A stretch of DNA of 64,000 bases from Lacinutrix sp. WUR7 (GCF_016864015.1 NZ_CP045067.1:1895001-1959000), one strand, 5' to 3'; numbered from the stretch's first letter, positions 18,286 to 28,363 are shown. Notes: generated by a model not told the origin, from the letters alone. A program made the numbers and translations.

Positions 18286-19287
18286 ATGTCTGATATAAAA
18301 AACATTTTACAAAAACATATTTTAGTTCTCGATGGCGCGATGGGAACCATGCTTCAGCAATATAATTTTTCTGAAGAAGATTTTCGTGGCGAACGCTTTA
18401 AAGACTATCCTTCTTCTTTAAAAGGAAATAACGATTTACTATCGCTTACACAACCGGAAGCAATTGCAACCATTCACGCGAAGTATTTTGAAGCTGGAGC
18501 AGATATTGTAGAAACCAATACCTTTTCTGGAACTACCATAGCTATGGCAGATTATGACATGGAAGATTTAGTATACGAGCTAAATTACGAGTCTGCTAAA
18601 ATCGCTAAAAAAGTTGCGGAAGAATTCACAAAACAAAACCCAAGCAAACCGCGATTTGTCGCCGGAAGTATTGGGCCTACCAATAAAACAGCAAGCTTAT
18701 CTCCAGACGTCAATAGACCAGAATATAGAGCGATTACTTTTGATGAATTACGCGTTGCTTACAAACAACAAGTAGAAGCTTTAATCGATGGCGGCGTAGA
18801 TCTACTTTTAGTAGAAACTATTTTTGATACGTTAAATGCCAAAGCGGCATTATTCGCTATTGAAGAAGTGAAAGAAGATCGTAATATCGATATTCCAATA
18901 ATGGTTTCTGGTACCATTACCGATGCTTCCGGTAGAACATTATCTGGACAAACCGTAGAAGCATTTTTGACTTCCATTTCTCATATACCTTTATTAAGTG
19001 TCGGATTTAATTGTGCTTTAGGAGCAGAACAATTGAAGCCTTATTTACAACGCTTATCCGATAAAACAGAATTTTTCACTTCTGCACATCCAAATGCAGG
19101 ATTGCCAAATGCTTTTGGGGAGTATGAAGAATCTCCAAAACAAATGCAGGCATATATTGAAGAATATTTACAAGACGATTTAATCAATATTATTGGTGGC
19201 TGTTGTGGCACAAGTCCAGCGCATATTAAAGCAATTGCTGAGGTTGCTAAAAAATATGCCCCAAGAAAATTACAAACACAAGCGTAA
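18286..19287 (+). CDS. methionine synthase part 1: homocysteine S-methyltransferase module
   Basis: A 333-residue protein equal to the N-terminal homocysteine-binding barrel of cobalamin-dependent MetH: LDGAMGTMLQQYNF, FEAGADIVETNTFSGT, GPTNKTASLSPDVNRPEYR, VGFNCALGA (first zinc cysteine) and GGCCGTSPAHI (the paired zinc cysteines). The other modules are encoded by the gene at 19568, so MetH is split. It overlaps the small ABM-domain gene by one base. Confidence 0.93.
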   Translation: MSDIKNILQKHILVLDGAMGTMLQQYNFSEEDFRGERFKDYPSSLKGNNDLLSLTQPEAIATIHAKYFEAGADIVETNTFSGTTIAMADYDMEDLVYELNYESAKIAKKVAEEFTKQNPSKPRFVAGSIGPTNKTASLSPDVNRPEYRAITFDELRVAYKQQVEALIDGGVDLLLVETIFDTLNAKAALFAIEEVKEDRNIDIPIMVSGTITDASGRTLSGQTVEAFLTSISHIPLLSVGFNCALGAEQLKPYLQRLSDKTEFFTSAHPNAGLPNAFGEYEESPKQMQAYIEEYLQDDLINIIGGCCGTSPAHIKAIAEVAKKYAPRKLQTQA

Positions 19288-19568
19288 TGATATTAGAAGT
19301 AGCAATTTTAAAGATAAAAGAAGGTGTTTCAGAAGAATTTGAAGAAACTTTTAAAAGCGCAGAAGCAATAATTTCTTCAATGAAAGGATATATTTCTCAT
19401 CAACTCAAAAAATGTATCGAAGAAGAAAATAAGTATTTGTTATTAGTGAACTGGGAAACCTTAGAAGATCATGAAATAGGATTTAGAAAGTCTGAAGAAT
19501 ATAAAGTGTGGAAAGACTTATTACATCATTTTTACGAACCATTTCCAACAGTAGAACATTATAGATAA
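19287..19568 (+). CDS. small ABM-domain (antibiotic biosynthesis monooxygenase-like) protein
   Basis: A 93-residue ferredoxin-like fold protein: [17 protein letters not shown], then [22 protein letters not shown], with the family-typical NWETLEDH and [11 protein letters not shown] ending. Proteins of this fold are small oxygenases or isomerase-like dimers of broad use. It sits exactly between the two metH halves with one-base overlaps on both sides, so it must be co-translated with them. A role in protecting or processing the methionine synthase is possible but not shown. Confidence 0.85.
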   Translation: MILEVAILKIKEGVSEEFEETFKSAEAIISSMKGYISHQLKKCIEEENKYLLLVNWETLEDHEIGFRKSEEYKVWKDLLHHFYEPFPTVEHYR

Positions 19569-22261
19569 TGAAAGAAATGAAACCTAAATATCTGACTTTA
19601 TCTGGATTAGAACCTCTAGTGGTTACACCAGAAAGTAATTTTATAAATGTAGGAGAACGAACCAATGTTACTGGATCTAGAAAATTCTTACGTTTAATTA
19701 AAGAAGAAAAGTACGAGGAAGCATTAAGTGTTGCTAGAGATCAAGTAGAAGGAGGCGCACAAATTATTGATGTAAATATGGATGAAGGTATGCTGGACGG
19801 AAAGTATGCCATGGTGAAGTTTTTAAACCTGATAGCATCCGAACCAGATATTTCTCGTGTTCCCATAATGATTGATAGCTCCAAATGGGAAATCATTGAA
19901 GCTGGTTTGCAAGTCGCACAGGGAAAATGTGTGGTAAATTCTATTAGTTTAAAAGAAGGTGAAGCAGAATTTATCCGACAAGCAAAACTGGTAAAACGTT
20001 ATGGTGCTGCGGTCATTGTGATGGCGTTTGATGAAAATGGGCAAGCAGATACCTATGAACGCAGAATTGAAATTTGCGAACGCTCTTATAAAATATTGGT
20101 GGACATTGTCCACTTTGCACCTCAAGATATTATTTTCGATCCTAATATATTTCCTGTCGCAACAGGAATGGACGAACATCGATTAAATGCTTTAGATTTC
20201 TTTAGAGCCACCAAATGGATTCGTGAAAACTTACCTTATGCCAATGTTTCTGGAGGTGTGAGTAACGTGTCGTTTTCTTTTCGAGGAAATAATACCGTCC
20301 GCGAGGCTATTAACGCAGCGTTTTTATATCATGCCATTCAAAACGGAATGAATATGGGAATTGTAAACCCGACGATGTTAGAGGTTTATGATGAGATTGA
20401 TAAAGATTTATTAAAGCATGTAGAAGATGTTTTATTTGATAGGAGTGACGATGCAACCGAACGTTTATTAGACTTTGCAGAAACCGTAAAAGGAAATGTA
20501 AAGGAAGATGTTACTAAGGTTTTAGAATGGCGAAGCAATCCATTGCAAGAAAGAATAACACATGCACTTGTAAAAGGAATTGATGCTTTTATTATTGAAG
20601 ATGTAGAGCAAGCACGACAAGAAGTTACCAGACCAATTGAAGTTATTGAAGGGCATTTAATGATTGGAATGAGTGTGGTTGGTGATCTCTTTGGAAGTGG
20701 AAAAATGTTCTTACCACAAGTTGTGAAATCTGCTCGTGTTATGAAGAAAGCAGTAGCGTATTTACAGCCTTTTATTGAAGCGGAAAAAGATGGTAAACAA
20801 GAATTTGCTGGTAAAATATTAATGGCAACCGTAAAAGGAGATGTGCATGATATTGGTAAAAATATTGTGAGTGTTGTTTTAGGTTGTAATAATTACGAAA
20901 TTATCGATTTAGGCGTTATGGTGCCACCAGAAAAAATAGTAGAAACCGCGATTAAAGAAAATGTAGATATTATTGGTTTAAGCGGATTGATTACACCTTC
21001 GCTAGATGAAATGGTGTATGTTTCTAAATCACTAGAAAAAAAGAATATTACTATCCCAATCATTATTGGTGGTGCAACAACATCTCGTGCGCATACCTCG
21101 GTTAAAATTGCGCCGAATTACAGCAATACGGTCGTGCATATTAATGATGCGTCTAGAGCAGTAACGGTTGTTGGTGAGTTATTAAACCGAAACAATAAAA
21201 TTTATAAAGAACAAATAAGGGAAGAATACGATAAGTTTAGAGAACAGTTTTTAAGCAGAACCAGAAAGAAAGAATATCTAACTATTGCAGATGCTAGAAA
21301 AAACAAGTTTGCTATCGATTGGAATACGTCTCAAATTACAAAACCAAAACAATTAGGGATTCAAGATTTTCAAGATTTTGATATTACCAAATTAGAAGAT
21401 TTTATTGACTGGTCTCCATTTTTTAGAAGTTGGGATTTACACGGTAAATATCCAGATATTCTTACCGATGAAGTGGTTGGCGAACAAGCAACCGAATTAT
21501 TTAAAGACGCACAAGAATTATTACAACGTGTGTTTCAAGAAAAACTTTTAAAAGCGAAGGCTGTTTTCGGGTTGTTTCCTGCAAATACAGTAAATGATGA
21601 TGATATAGAGGTCTGTTTACCAGAAGGTCTCGACTGCGCTCGACCAGACAAATTAAACTTCTTAACGTTACGTCAGCAATCTAAAAAAGCAGTAGGGAAA
21701 CCAAATCTTTCTATTTCCGATTTTATTGCGCCTAAAGAAAGTGGAATTCAAGATTATATGGGCGCATTTTGTGTGTCCACAGGATTTGGAACCGCAGAAT
21801 TAGCAAAACAATTTGAAGATGCACATGATGATTATAATTCCATTATGATAAAAGCATTAGCAGATCGATTAGCAGAAGCCTATGCCGAATATTTACACAA
21901 AGAAGTAAGAACCAAATATTGGAGTTATGCTGCAGACGAAAAATTAAGCAACCAAGATTTAATAAAAGAAAGCTATAAAGGTATTCGTCCGGCACCAGGC
22001 TATCCTGCTTGTCCGGATCATTTAGAAAAAAGAACGATATGGCAATTGTTAGATGTAGAAAAAAGAATAAGCGTAGCACTTACTGAAAGTTTAGCGATGT
22101 GGCCAGCAGCAAGTGTAAGTGGTTATTATTTTGCCAATCCCGAAGCGAAGTATTTTGGACTAGGAAAAATTAAAGAAGACCAGTTAGAAGATTACGCAAA
22201 GCGAAGAGCTATAGGTTTAGAAGAAGCAGAGAAATGGTTGAGTCCGAATGTAGCGGATTAA
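19568..22261 (+). CDS. metH: methionine synthase part 2: folate, cobalamin and reactivation modules
   Basis: 897 residues. The pterin-binding barrel ([33 protein letters not shown]), the cobalamin cap and Rossmann domain with the cobalt-ligand motif DVHDIGKN (about residue 424), and the SAM-binding reactivation domain ([14 protein letters not shown]) follow in MetH order. It accepts the methyl group from methyltetrahydrofolate and hands it to homocysteine bound by the product of the gene at 18286. The complete split MetH depends on B12. Confidence 0.94.
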   Translation: MKEMKPKYLTLSGLEPLVVTPESNFINVGERTNVTGSRKFLRLIKEEKYEEALSVARDQVEGGAQIIDVNMDEGMLDGKYAMVKFLNLIASEPDISRVPIMIDSSKWEIIEAGLQVAQGKCVVNSISLKEGEAEFIRQAKLVKRYGAAVIVMAFDENGQADTYERRIEICERSYKILVDIVHFAPQDIIFDPNIFPVATGMDEHRLNALDFFRATKWIRENLPYANVSGGVSNVSFSFRGNNTVREAINAAFLYHAIQNGMNMGIVNPTMLEVYDEIDKDLLKHVEDVLFDRSDDATERLLDFAETVKGNVKEDVTKVLEWRSNPLQERITHALVKGIDAFIIEDVEQARQEVTRPIEVIEGHLMIGMSVVGDLFGSGKMFLPQVVKSARVMKKAVAYLQPFIEAEKDGKQEFAGKILMATVKGDVHDIGKNIVSVVLGCNNYEIIDLGVMVPPEKIVETAIKENVDIIGLSGLITPSLDEMVYVSKSLEKKNITIPIIIGGATTSRAHTSVKIAPNYSNTVVHINDASRAVTVVGELLNRNNKIYKEQIREEYDKFREQFLSRTRKKEYLTIADARKNKFAIDWNTSQITKPKQLGIQDFQDFDITKLEDFIDWSPFFRSWDLHGKYPDILTDEVVGEQATELFKDAQELLQRVFQEKLLKAKAVFGLFPANTVNDDDIEVCLPEGLDCARPDKLNFLTLRQQSKKAVGKPNLSISDFIAPKESGIQDYMGAFCVSTGFGTAELAKQFEDAHDDYNSIMIKALADRLAEAYAEYLHKEVRTKYWSYAADEKLSNQDLIKESYKGIRPAPGYPACPDHLEKRTIWQLLDVEKRISVALTESLAMWPAASVSGYYFANPEAKYFGLGKIKEDQLEDYAKRRAIGLEEAEKWLSPNVAD

Positions 22262-22263
22262 TA

Positions 22264-22283
22264 ATTCCTGCGCAGGCAGGAAT
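22264..22283. repeat. short palindromic repeat after metH
   Basis: ATTCCTGC (22264-22271) pairs with GCAGGAAT (22276-22283), immediately after the metH stop. It is a REP-like hairpin of the kind that ends or stabilises transcripts; there is no T-run. Confidence 0.5.
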
Positions 22284-22337
22284 CTATTAGCAAATAGAAA
22301 GGATTCTTTATTTAGAAACCAACCGTAGCAAGTAGAC

Positions 22338-22471
22338 GCGTTAAGGATAGAACGGTTTGTTTGAGCTCCTCGAAGAGAGCGAGTAGTGAAAGCCTGACGT
22401 TTTGCGATCCTGGCAGGTTTTAAAAACCTAGCAGGTATGAGTAAAAGGTAACCTGCCTGCCGGCAGGCAGG
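22338..22471 (+). repeat. dispersed intergenic repeat, copy A (metH-metF gap)
   Basis: About 130 bp of GC-richer sequence. The block AAGCCTGACGTTTTGCGATCCT (22390-22411) and GCAGGTATGAGTAAAAGGTAA (22431-22451) recur on the other strand at 40130-40174, and GGATAGAACGGTTTGTTTGAGCTC (22345-22366) has a looser match at 40219-40240. It ends in a perfect 20-bp palindrome (22452-22471) centred on CCGG. It looks like a structured, mobile or RNA-level element rather than a gene. Confidence 0.65.
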
Positions 22472-22506
22472 CGCCCAAAAAGAAAAAAATAGTTTAATTA
22501 AACAGA

Positions 22507-22524
22507 TTCCCATTTTCGTGGGAA
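22507..22524 (+). repeat. start-proximal hairpin before metF
   Basis: TTCCCA (22507-22512) pairs with TGGGAA (22519-22524), ending 6 bases before the metF ATG. The phrase AGATTCC-loop-GGAA-...AGTATG is repeated before the gene at 31452, so this is a recurring element that would control access to the start codon or mRNA stability. Confidence 0.5.
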
Positions 22525-22530
22525 GTAAGT

Positions 22531-23484
22531 ATGAAAGTAACTGAACACATAAAAAACGCAAAAGGGGAAACGCTGTTTTCCTTTGAAATTATTCCGCCAA
22601 AAAAAGGAAAAAACATTCAGGATTTATATGATAATATTGATCCTTTAATGGAATTTAAACCTCCTTTTATAGATGTTACTACTTCTAGAGAAGAATATAT
22701 TTATATAGAAAAACAAGGGCTTTTAGATCGGAAAATCACAAGAATGCGCCCTGGAACTGTTGGTATTTGTGCTGCAATTAAACATAAATATGATGTAGAT
22801 GCGGTGCCGCATGTATTGTGTGGTGGTTTTAGTAAAGAGGAAACCGAATATTTGTTGGTCGATTGCCATTATTTGGGGATTACTAACGTGATGGCTTTAC
22901 GTGGCGATGCGATGAGTCATCAAAAATATTTTGAAGCCCAAAAAGGTGGACATAAATATGCTAGTGAATTGGTGGCTCAAATTCAGAATTTGAATTGCGG
23001 AAAATATTTACACGACGTTTTGGAGGTGGATGATAAATCTGATTTTTGTATTGGTGTTGCTGGATACCCCGAGAAACATATTGAAGCACCATCTTTACAA
23101 ACCGATTTAAAACGATTGAAAGAAAAGGTGGATGCGGGAGCAGATTATGTGGTGACGCAAATGTTTTTTGATAATCAGAAATATTTTGAGTTTGCGGAAG
23201 CTGCTAAAAAAGCAGGAATTCATGTGCCTATTATTCCGGGAATAAAGCCCATTGCCGTACAAAGACACTTGCAGTTATTGCCTCAGGTTTTTAAAATAGA
23301 TTTACCAGAAGATTTAATTCAGGCAGTAGAGAATTGTAAAGATAATAAGCAGGTGCGACAAGTAGGCGTAGAGTGGGCTATAAAGCAATCTAAAGAGCTG
23401 CAGCAAGCAGGTGTTCCTGTGCTTCATTTTTATTCTATGGGGAAAAGTGATAATATAAAAACGATTGCTTCGGCTTTATTTTAA
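22531..23484 (+). CDS. metF: methylenetetrahydrofolate reductase
   Basis: A 317-residue flavoprotein barrel that makes 5-methyltetrahydrofolate, the methyl donor for metH upstream. Family marks are FSFEIIPPKKGKNIQ with the catalytic-type Glu, DVTTSREEYIYIE, NVMALRGDAMSH, GADYVVTQMFFDNQKYFEF and PIIPGIKPI. It follows metH by 269 bp of repeat-filled DNA, so it may have partial independence from the riboswitch unit. Confidence 0.95.
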   Translation: MKVTEHIKNAKGETLFSFEIIPPKKGKNIQDLYDNIDPLMEFKPPFIDVTTSREEYIYIEKQGLLDRKITRMRPGTVGICAAIKHKYDVDAVPHVLCGGFSKEETEYLLVDCHYLGITNVMALRGDAMSHQKYFEAQKGGHKYASELVAQIQNLNCGKYLHDVLEVDDKSDFCIGVAGYPEKHIEAPSLQTDLKRLKEKVDAGADYVVTQMFFDNQKYFEFAEAAKKAGIHVPIIPGIKPIAVQRHLQLLPQVFKIDLPEDLIQAVENCKDNKQVRQVGVEWAIKQSKELQQAGVPVLHFYSMGKSDNIKTIASALF

Positions 23485-23515
23485 TTTTTATACTTTTGCG
23501 CTCTAACTAAATTTA

Positions 23516-24610
23516 ATGAAGCGTTTATTAACCTACATTCTTTGCCTTTTTTGTGCTTGTGTTTTTTCGCAAGAAAAGAAAAACACCAATGCTTATTTTG
23601 ATGTGAATTATTTTGCAGGAAATATAGCGTTACATAATAATGATATTTCACATTTAATTAAAGGACATCCGGAAGGATTTATTTTAAGTTGGAATAAGAA
23701 AACCTTTGGAGAAGAATCTTGGCAACAGCGCTACAACTATCCGGATTACGGGTTTTCTCTAGTATACCAAGATTTAAAAAATAGCGTGCTTGGTAATAAT
23801 GTATCTGTTTATGCACATTATAATTTTTACTTTTTAAAGCGAAACCTCATGTTTCGTATTGGGCAAGGTATTGGCTATACTTCCAATCCGTATGATAAAG
23901 TAGATAACCATAAAAATGTCGCTTTTGGGTCTAGTTTTTTAAGTAGTACTTATGCGATGCTGAACTATAAAAAAGAACGCATTTTCGATCGGTTTGGTTT
24001 GCAGGCTGGAGTTTCCTTAATTCACTATTCTAATGCCAATGTAAAAGCGCCAAATGCGAGTGTAAATACTATTGCTTTTAATGTTGGTGTGACCTATAGT
24101 TTAGACGAAGAAGAAACGGAATACATCGACACGTTAACCAAAGAAAAATTTAAACAGCCTATAAAATATAATGTTGTTTTTAGAAGTGGTGTGAATGAAA
24201 GTGATGTTGTTGGTACTGGACAGTTTCCTTTTTATATTCTTTCGGCTTATGCAGACAAACGTTTGAATCGTAAAAGTGCCATTCAATTAGGAACCGATGT
24301 TTTCTTCTCTACTTTTTTAAAGGAACATATAAAATATAGAGCAGCTGCTTTTCCGGAAGAAGGAGAAGATGGATCTGCAGATTACAAACGTGTTGGTGTT
24401 TTTGCTGGTCATGAGTTGTTTATCAACAAAATGTCTTTAGTCACACAGTTTGGTTATTACGTGTATTACCCTTATGATTTTGAAGGAAGAACTTATTTAA
24501 GAATTGGTTTAAAACGCTATTTTGGCGAAAAATGGTTTGCTGCATTAACGTTAAAATCACACGGAGCAAAAGCGGAAGCTGTAGAGCTTGGTGTTGGGAT
24601 TAGATTGTAA
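23516..24610 (+). CDS. acyloxyacyl hydrolase / lipid A deacylase-like outer-membrane protein
   Basis: A 364-residue exported protein: the signal peptide MKRLLTYILCLFCACVFSQ is followed by a beta-barrel with alternating hydrophobic residues and aromatic girdles. AGVSLIHYSNANVKAPNASVN contains the H-Y-S-N arrangement of PagL-type lipid A 3-O-deacylases. It begins 31 bp after metF but has no metabolic link with it. The family is widespread in Flavobacteriia; the substrate here is inferred. Confidence 0.8.
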   Translation: MKRLLTYILCLFCACVFSQEKKNTNAYFDVNYFAGNIALHNNDISHLIKGHPEGFILSWNKKTFGEESWQQRYNYPDYGFSLVYQDLKNSVLGNNVSVYAHYNFYFLKRNLMFRIGQGIGYTSNPYDKVDNHKNVAFGSSFLSSTYAMLNYKKERIFDRFGLQAGVSLIHYSNANVKAPNASVNTIAFNVGVTYSLDEEETEYIDTLTKEKFKQPIKYNVVFRSGVNESDVVGTGQFPFYILSAYADKRLNRKSAIQLGTDVFFSTFLKEHIKYRAAAFPEEGEDGSADYKRVGVFAGHELFINKMSLVTQFGYYVYYPYDFEGRTYLRIGLKRYFGEKWFAALTLKSHGAKAEAVELGVGIRL

Positions 24611-24680
24611 TAGGAAACATAAATATTCTATAATAGTATTAAAAATAGATGCTGCGTCGCAGCGAAGAATGAGATTGAAA

Positions 24681-25427
24681 ATGAAAAACTACATATACAT
24701 ACTTATTACATTATTGGTGTTTTCTTGTGATAGCGAGGATGCAAACGATTGCTTTCAAAAAACTGGAAAAATCGTGCAAGAGGAAGTAATGCTTACTTCG
24801 TTTGAGAAAATTCTAGTAAATAGAGAAGTAGAACTAATACTAAAACAAGGAATCGATTTTCAAGTAGTTATTGAAACTGGTGAAAATTTATTAAAGGATG
24901 TGGAGGCAAAAGTGGTAGACAATGAATTACAACTTACCGATAATAATACTTGTAATTACGTTCGGGATTATGGTGTCACCAAAGTATATGTAACGGCACC
25001 AAATATTACTGAAATTAGAAGCTCTACACAGTATGATATTTCTAGTGATGGTGTTTTGAATTTTAATAATTTAGAATTGTTTTCTGAAGATTTTAATGCT
25101 CCAGATAGTTTTACCGTTGGCGATTTTAAGCTACAAGTGAATTCGCAAAGCATAAGAGTTGTAGGGAATAATATTTCTTCCTTTTATATTTCTGGTTTTA
25201 CTCAAGATTTATATGTTGGGTTTTTCTCTGGAACCGGACGTTTTGAAGGGAAAGATTTAATTGCCCAAGATGTAGATGTTTACCATAGAGGAACGAATGA
25301 TATTCTTGTAAACCCGCAAGCATCTATTACAGGAGAAATTAGAAGTACAGGCGATGTTATTGCTTATAATCAACCAGCAATGGTTACTGTGGAAGAATTT
25401 TATAATGGACGATTGATTTTTGAGTAA
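24681..25427 (+). CDS. head-GIN/DUF2807 lipoprotein
   Basis: About 248 residues. The start at 24681 gives a lipoprotein signal (MKNYIYILITLLVFSC, Cys16 as the lipid site); a longer frame from 24588 overlaps the previous gene and would hide it. The body is a right-handed beta-helix-like DUF2807 domain (LVNREVELILKQG, VKVYVTAPNITEIRSST-type repeats around residues 90-120). Such proteins are surface or periplasmic and their function is unknown. A perfect palindrome GCTGCG-T-CGCAGC lies at 24651-24663, just upstream. Confidence 0.75.
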   Translation: MKNYIYILITLLVFSCDSEDANDCFQKTGKIVQEEVMLTSFEKILVNREVELILKQGIDFQVVIETGENLLKDVEAKVVDNELQLTDNNTCNYVRDYGVTKVYVTAPNITEIRSSTQYDISSDGVLNFNNLELFSEDFNAPDSFTVGDFKLQVNSQSIRVVGNNISSFYISGFTQDLYVGFFSGTGRFEGKDLIAQDVDVYHRGTNDILVNPQASITGEIRSTGDVIAYNQPAMVTVEEFYNGRLIFE

Positions 25428-25456
25428 AGCGCAATCTCATTGGTTATATTTATGAT

Positions 25457-26140
25457 TCAATCATTTTGGAAAACCATTAATTGTAATGCTTTTTCTGAAT
25501 CCTCCAATACCAAGATTTTATAATTTTTCCATGTTAGCGACAGTTCATTTTTAACAGGATCCTTTCGAGAAGTAAAGGAAATAGTCTTCTGTTCCTTTTC
25601 TTCGGAAAGCGAAATAGAATAGGTGTTAAAAGCAGCTACTTGATTTCCGTTTATATCTTCTGTCCATTCTCCTATACATTGATCAAACAAAATGCTAAGG
25701 TTTCCTATAACCGCAGTCTGATTAATATCCAGAAAAAAAGCTTTTTCAAAAGCCGATTTTTCGATAACCAATGCAACTTTATCTTCTTCTTTGTTGATTT
25801 TTAAATTAAAAGTATAGTTGCTACATGCTTTTGGATAGTTTGTTTTTGGGCTATCTGTAGCGTCATTCTTGCGCCAGAGATACGTTATGTGTTTCGTGTC
25901 GTTTTCTGTGATGTGTAATGCTAACTGAATATGTGGCGCATTTTTAGTTATTGGCTTGGACTGAACGAATAGGTTGGTGGGTTCTATGTCTACTGTCTCT
26001 AAATGGATGGTTGGGTTTTTTCCAGTTTTTAACGGTATTATAATAGTACTATTTATGGTGTCCTTTTCGGATTGCGCATATCCCGGTATTGAAAGTAGTG
26101 CAAATAGTAAAATCCATATATTCATTTCAATAATCTTCAT
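25457..26140 (-). CDS. hypothetical secreted protein
   Basis: 227 residues with a signal peptide (MNIWILLFALLSIPGYAQ after a 5-residue lead, so the ATG at 26125 is an alternative start). The remainder is beta-rich with Lys/Thr/Asn-rich strands, suggesting a periplasmic or surface domain. I recognise no family. It runs convergent to the DUF2807 gene and downstream of the SUMF1-like gene, 97 bp away, possibly cotranscribed. Confidence 0.65.
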   Translation of the reverse strand: MKIIEMNIWILLFALLSIPGYAQSEKDTINSTIIIPLKTGKNPTIHLETVDIEPTNLFVQSKPITKNAPHIQLALHITENDTKHITYLWRKNDATDSPKTNYPKACSNYTFNLKINKEEDKVALVIEKSAFEKAFFLDINQTAVIGNLSILFDQCIGEWTEDINGNQVAAFNTYSISLSEEKEQKTISFTSRKDPVKNELSLTWKNYKILVLEDSEKALQLMVFQND

Positions 26141-26237
26141 TAGGAGTATCGGTGTAACATTTTGTTCTACAAATTGTAAGCTTAGAAGATGCTATTTTTA
26201 GATGCCGTACGGAAGCATGGCATTTCACAATTTAAAT

Positions 26238-26975
26238 TTAATAAGAAACCACTCGAAAACCTACGCGATCATATTCTGATTCTGGCTTCCCGAAACTGCG
26301 AAATCTAGTGATAGAACGTTCCTTGCTGGATATAAAATGGCCACCACGAAAGATACGATATTTGGCTTCGGTAGTGTTTTCAGGATTAACTTCTGGGCTT
26401 TTAGAATAAAAGTCTCTGTCGTGCCAATCTAGACACCATTCCCCTACATTTCCACTCATATCATATAGACCTAATTCATTTGCTTCTTTTGTAGCTACTA
26501 TATTTGTGTTAGATTCACTGTTTTCTTTGTACCAACCTACGGTATTCAAGTTAAAGGAACCAGAAAAGTTATACCCTTTACTTTTAGTACCACCTCGAGC
26601 GGCAAATTCCCATTGTGCTTCGGTAGGTAAGCTATAAGTGTTACCGGTTTGTTCCGTTAGCCATTTGCAGTAGTTTACAGCATCATACCATGAAACTTTA
26701 ACCACAGGATAATTGTCATTCCAATTTATACCATCCGGTCTTTCCGGCATATCTATTCCTGTACTTTTACAATAATAACGATATTGGGCAATAGTAACTT
26801 CTGTTTTACCCATGTTAAAATCACTTAAGGTTATTTGAGGTGTAGGGTTCATACCATTATGTCCTGCTCCCATAGTAAATGTGCCTCCGGTTATCTTTAT
26901 CATTTCAGGTAATTCTTGCCCTTGTATGGTCGTTACAAAAAGCAGTAGTAAAAGAGTTTTGGTTAGGTTTCTCAT
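26238..26975 (-). CDS. SUMF1/formylglycine-generating-enzyme-like secreted protein, probably non-catalytic
   Basis: 245 residues with signal peptide MRNLTKTLLLLLFVTTIQG. The fold signatures are ITGGTFTMGAG, KTEVTIAQYRYYC, PVVKVSWYDAVNYCKWL, LPTEAQWEFAARGG, MSGNVGEWCLDW and the end RIFRGGHFISSKERSITRFR, GFRVVSY. The catalytic cysteine pair of true formylglycine-generating enzymes is missing from the final block (Phe-Ile-Ser-Ser in its place), so a binding or gliding-related (GldJ/GldK-like fold) role is more likely. Confidence 0.8.
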   Translation of the reverse strand: MRNLTKTLLLLLFVTTIQGQELPEMIKITGGTFTMGAGHNGMNPTPQITLSDFNMGKTEVTIAQYRYYCKSTGIDMPERPDGINWNDNYPVVKVSWYDAVNYCKWLTEQTGNTYSLPTEAQWEFAARGGTKSKGYNFSGSFNLNTVGWYKENSESNTNIVATKEANELGLYDMSGNVGEWCLDWHDRDFYSKSPEVNPENTTEAKYRIFRGGHFISSKERSITRFRSFGKPESEYDRVGFRVVSY

Positions 26976-27189
26976 TTTAAAATGGTTTTAAATTTTCCTT
27001 TTTTATTTGTTATCCAAGAATATTTCTTTTGTTCTTAAGATTAAAAGATGGAACTAAAGTAAGAAAAATCACTATAAAAAAAACAGAATGTTGGTCCTTA
27101 TTTAATAGGTCTACCATTAAAGAAACGAGAAAATAGTTTCGATTATATTCCGTGTGGCTTTTCTAGGAATAATTATAATTTGTTAAAAA

Positions 27190-28083
27190 CTAGCTTGTCA
27201 ACTCTCTAAATAAGCTCTCTAAACTCGCATTTTTTTGGTTTAGTTGTAGAATTTTCAACTCATTATCATGAGCAAAATCAAATACATGAGATCGCATATC
27301 TTCGGTAGTAGCAAAAGTGATTTCGTAAATAAAGTCATGTGTGTTTTTTACACTTTTTACCTTTGGTAGTTTTAGTAAAAAGGCATCTTCCACACGGTAA
27401 TCAAATTCCACAATAACTACTTGTTCTTTTTCGGTACGTAATTCTTTCAAGGTTTTATTCGCTACAATTTCCCCTTTATTAATTATTATCACACGATCAC
27501 ACATCGCTTCTACTTCCTGCATAATATGTGTAGAAAGGAAAACAGTTTTTTCTTTACCAATACTTTTTATCAGGTTTCTAATATCTACTAATTGATTTGG
27601 GTCTAAACCTGTGGTTGGTTCGTCTAAAATTAAAACATCGGGATTGTGTAAAAGCGCATTTGCCAAACCAACACGTTGTCTGTATCCTTTAGAAAGCTGT
27701 CCTATTTTTTTATGTGCTTCCGGCGTTAAGCCAGTAAGTGTAATAACTTCATCGATTCTACTTTTAGTAACACCATACACTTGCGCATTAAAAGCAAGAT
27801 ATTCTCTAACGTACTGTTCTAAATACAAAGGATTGTGTTCTGGTAAATAGCCAACACTTTGCTGTACTTGTTTGGTGTTGCTTTTTACATCATGTCCGTT
27901 TACTTTTGCTTCCCCTTCTGTAGCATCTAAATAGGTGGTTAAGATTTTCATCATGGTAGATTTTCCTGCACCATTAGGACCAAGAAAACCAACTATTTCG
28001 GGTTTGCTGACTTTAAAAGATATTTGGTTTAACGCTTTTTGCGTTCCATATACTTTAGAAATGTTTGTAACTTCAATAGACAT
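27190..28083 (-). CDS. gldA: GldA-type ABC transporter ATP-binding protein
   Basis: 297 residues: Walker A GPNGAGKST (about residue 35), Q-loop region SVGYLPEHNPLY, signature LSKGYRQRVGLANALLHNP, Walker B VLILDEPTTGLDP and H-loop STHIMQEVEA. The order and the GYLPEHNPLYLEQYVREYL segment match GldA, the ATPase partner of GldF/GldG in flavobacterial gliding. Partner permease genes are not adjacent, which is usual for gldA. The 3' part is the typical DUF4162-like tail. Confidence 0.88.
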   Translation of the reverse strand: MSIEVTNISKVYGTQKALNQISFKVSKPEIVGFLGPNGAGKSTMMKILTTYLDATEGEAKVNGHDVKSNTKQVQQSVGYLPEHNPLYLEQYVREYLAFNAQVYGVTKSRIDEVITLTGLTPEAHKKIGQLSKGYRQRVGLANALLHNPDVLILDEPTTGLDPNQLVDIRNLIKSIGKEKTVFLSTHIMQEVEAMCDRVIIINKGEIVANKTLKELRTEKEQVVIVEFDYRVEDAFLLKLPKVKSVKNTHDFIYEITFATTEDMRSHVFDFAHDNELKILQLNQKNASLESLFRELTS

Positions 28084-28191
28084 AGATAAATAGTTTCTTC
28101 AAAAATAATAGTAATTATATAATTTAATAGATTAATAACTACTAAATCTTTAAAAATTCAAGGTAAAAGGCAAAAAACTATTTCAACAATT

Positions 28192-28220
28192 TTGTTTATT
28201 CATATAATTAATTACTTTAG
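28192..28220 (+). promoter_or_regulatory. promoter of the aromatic operon
   Basis: TTG (28192-28194) is separated by 18 bp from TACTTTAG (28213-28220), one mismatch from TAnnTTTG. The predicted start at about 28227 lies only a few bases before the leader-peptide ATG at 28231, so the leader peptide would be translated from a nearly leaderless transcript. Confidence 0.6.
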
Positions 28221-28230
28221 CCACGTAATA

Positions 28231-28287
28231 ATGAACATGATAACAAACTTTACATTTTATAGCTGGGTATATTTCTTTTTTAGATAA
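28231..28287 (+). CDS. aromatic-rich attenuation leader peptide
   Basis: An 18-residue frame MNMITNFTFYSWVYFFFR with TAA at 28285-28287. Eight of the last twelve residues are Phe (5), Tyr (2) or Trp (1), and four consecutive aromatic codons precede the final Arg. It lies between a promoter and an intrinsic terminator upstream of phenylalanine/tyrosine genes, the arrangement of pheL-type attenuators. No Shine-Dalgarno is visible, as usual in this phylum. Too short for ordinary gene finding. Confidence 0.8.
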   Translation: MNMITNFTFYSWVYFFFR

Positions 28288-28292
28288 AGGAA

Positions 28293-28363
28293 CGAGACGT
28301 TGTATATGTATTTTTAAATATAAATTAAACAAAAAGTCTCGATATATCGAGGCTTTTTTTTTT
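28293..28363 (+). terminator. attenuator: terminator with competing antiterminator segment
   Basis: GTCTCGA (28336-28342) pairs with TCGAGGC (28347-28353) around TATA, followed by ten T residues: a strong terminator. CGAGAC (28293-28298), only 5 bases after the leader stop codon, can pair instead with GTCTCG in the 5' arm. A ribosome that finishes the leader would cover CGAGAC and allow termination; one stalled on the Phe/Tyr codons would leave it free to break the terminator. The mechanism is inferred from these positions. Confidence 0.8.

Noticed and set aside
26238-26975. True formylglycine-generating enzyme
   Set aside because: The catalytic cysteines in the last conserved block are absent.
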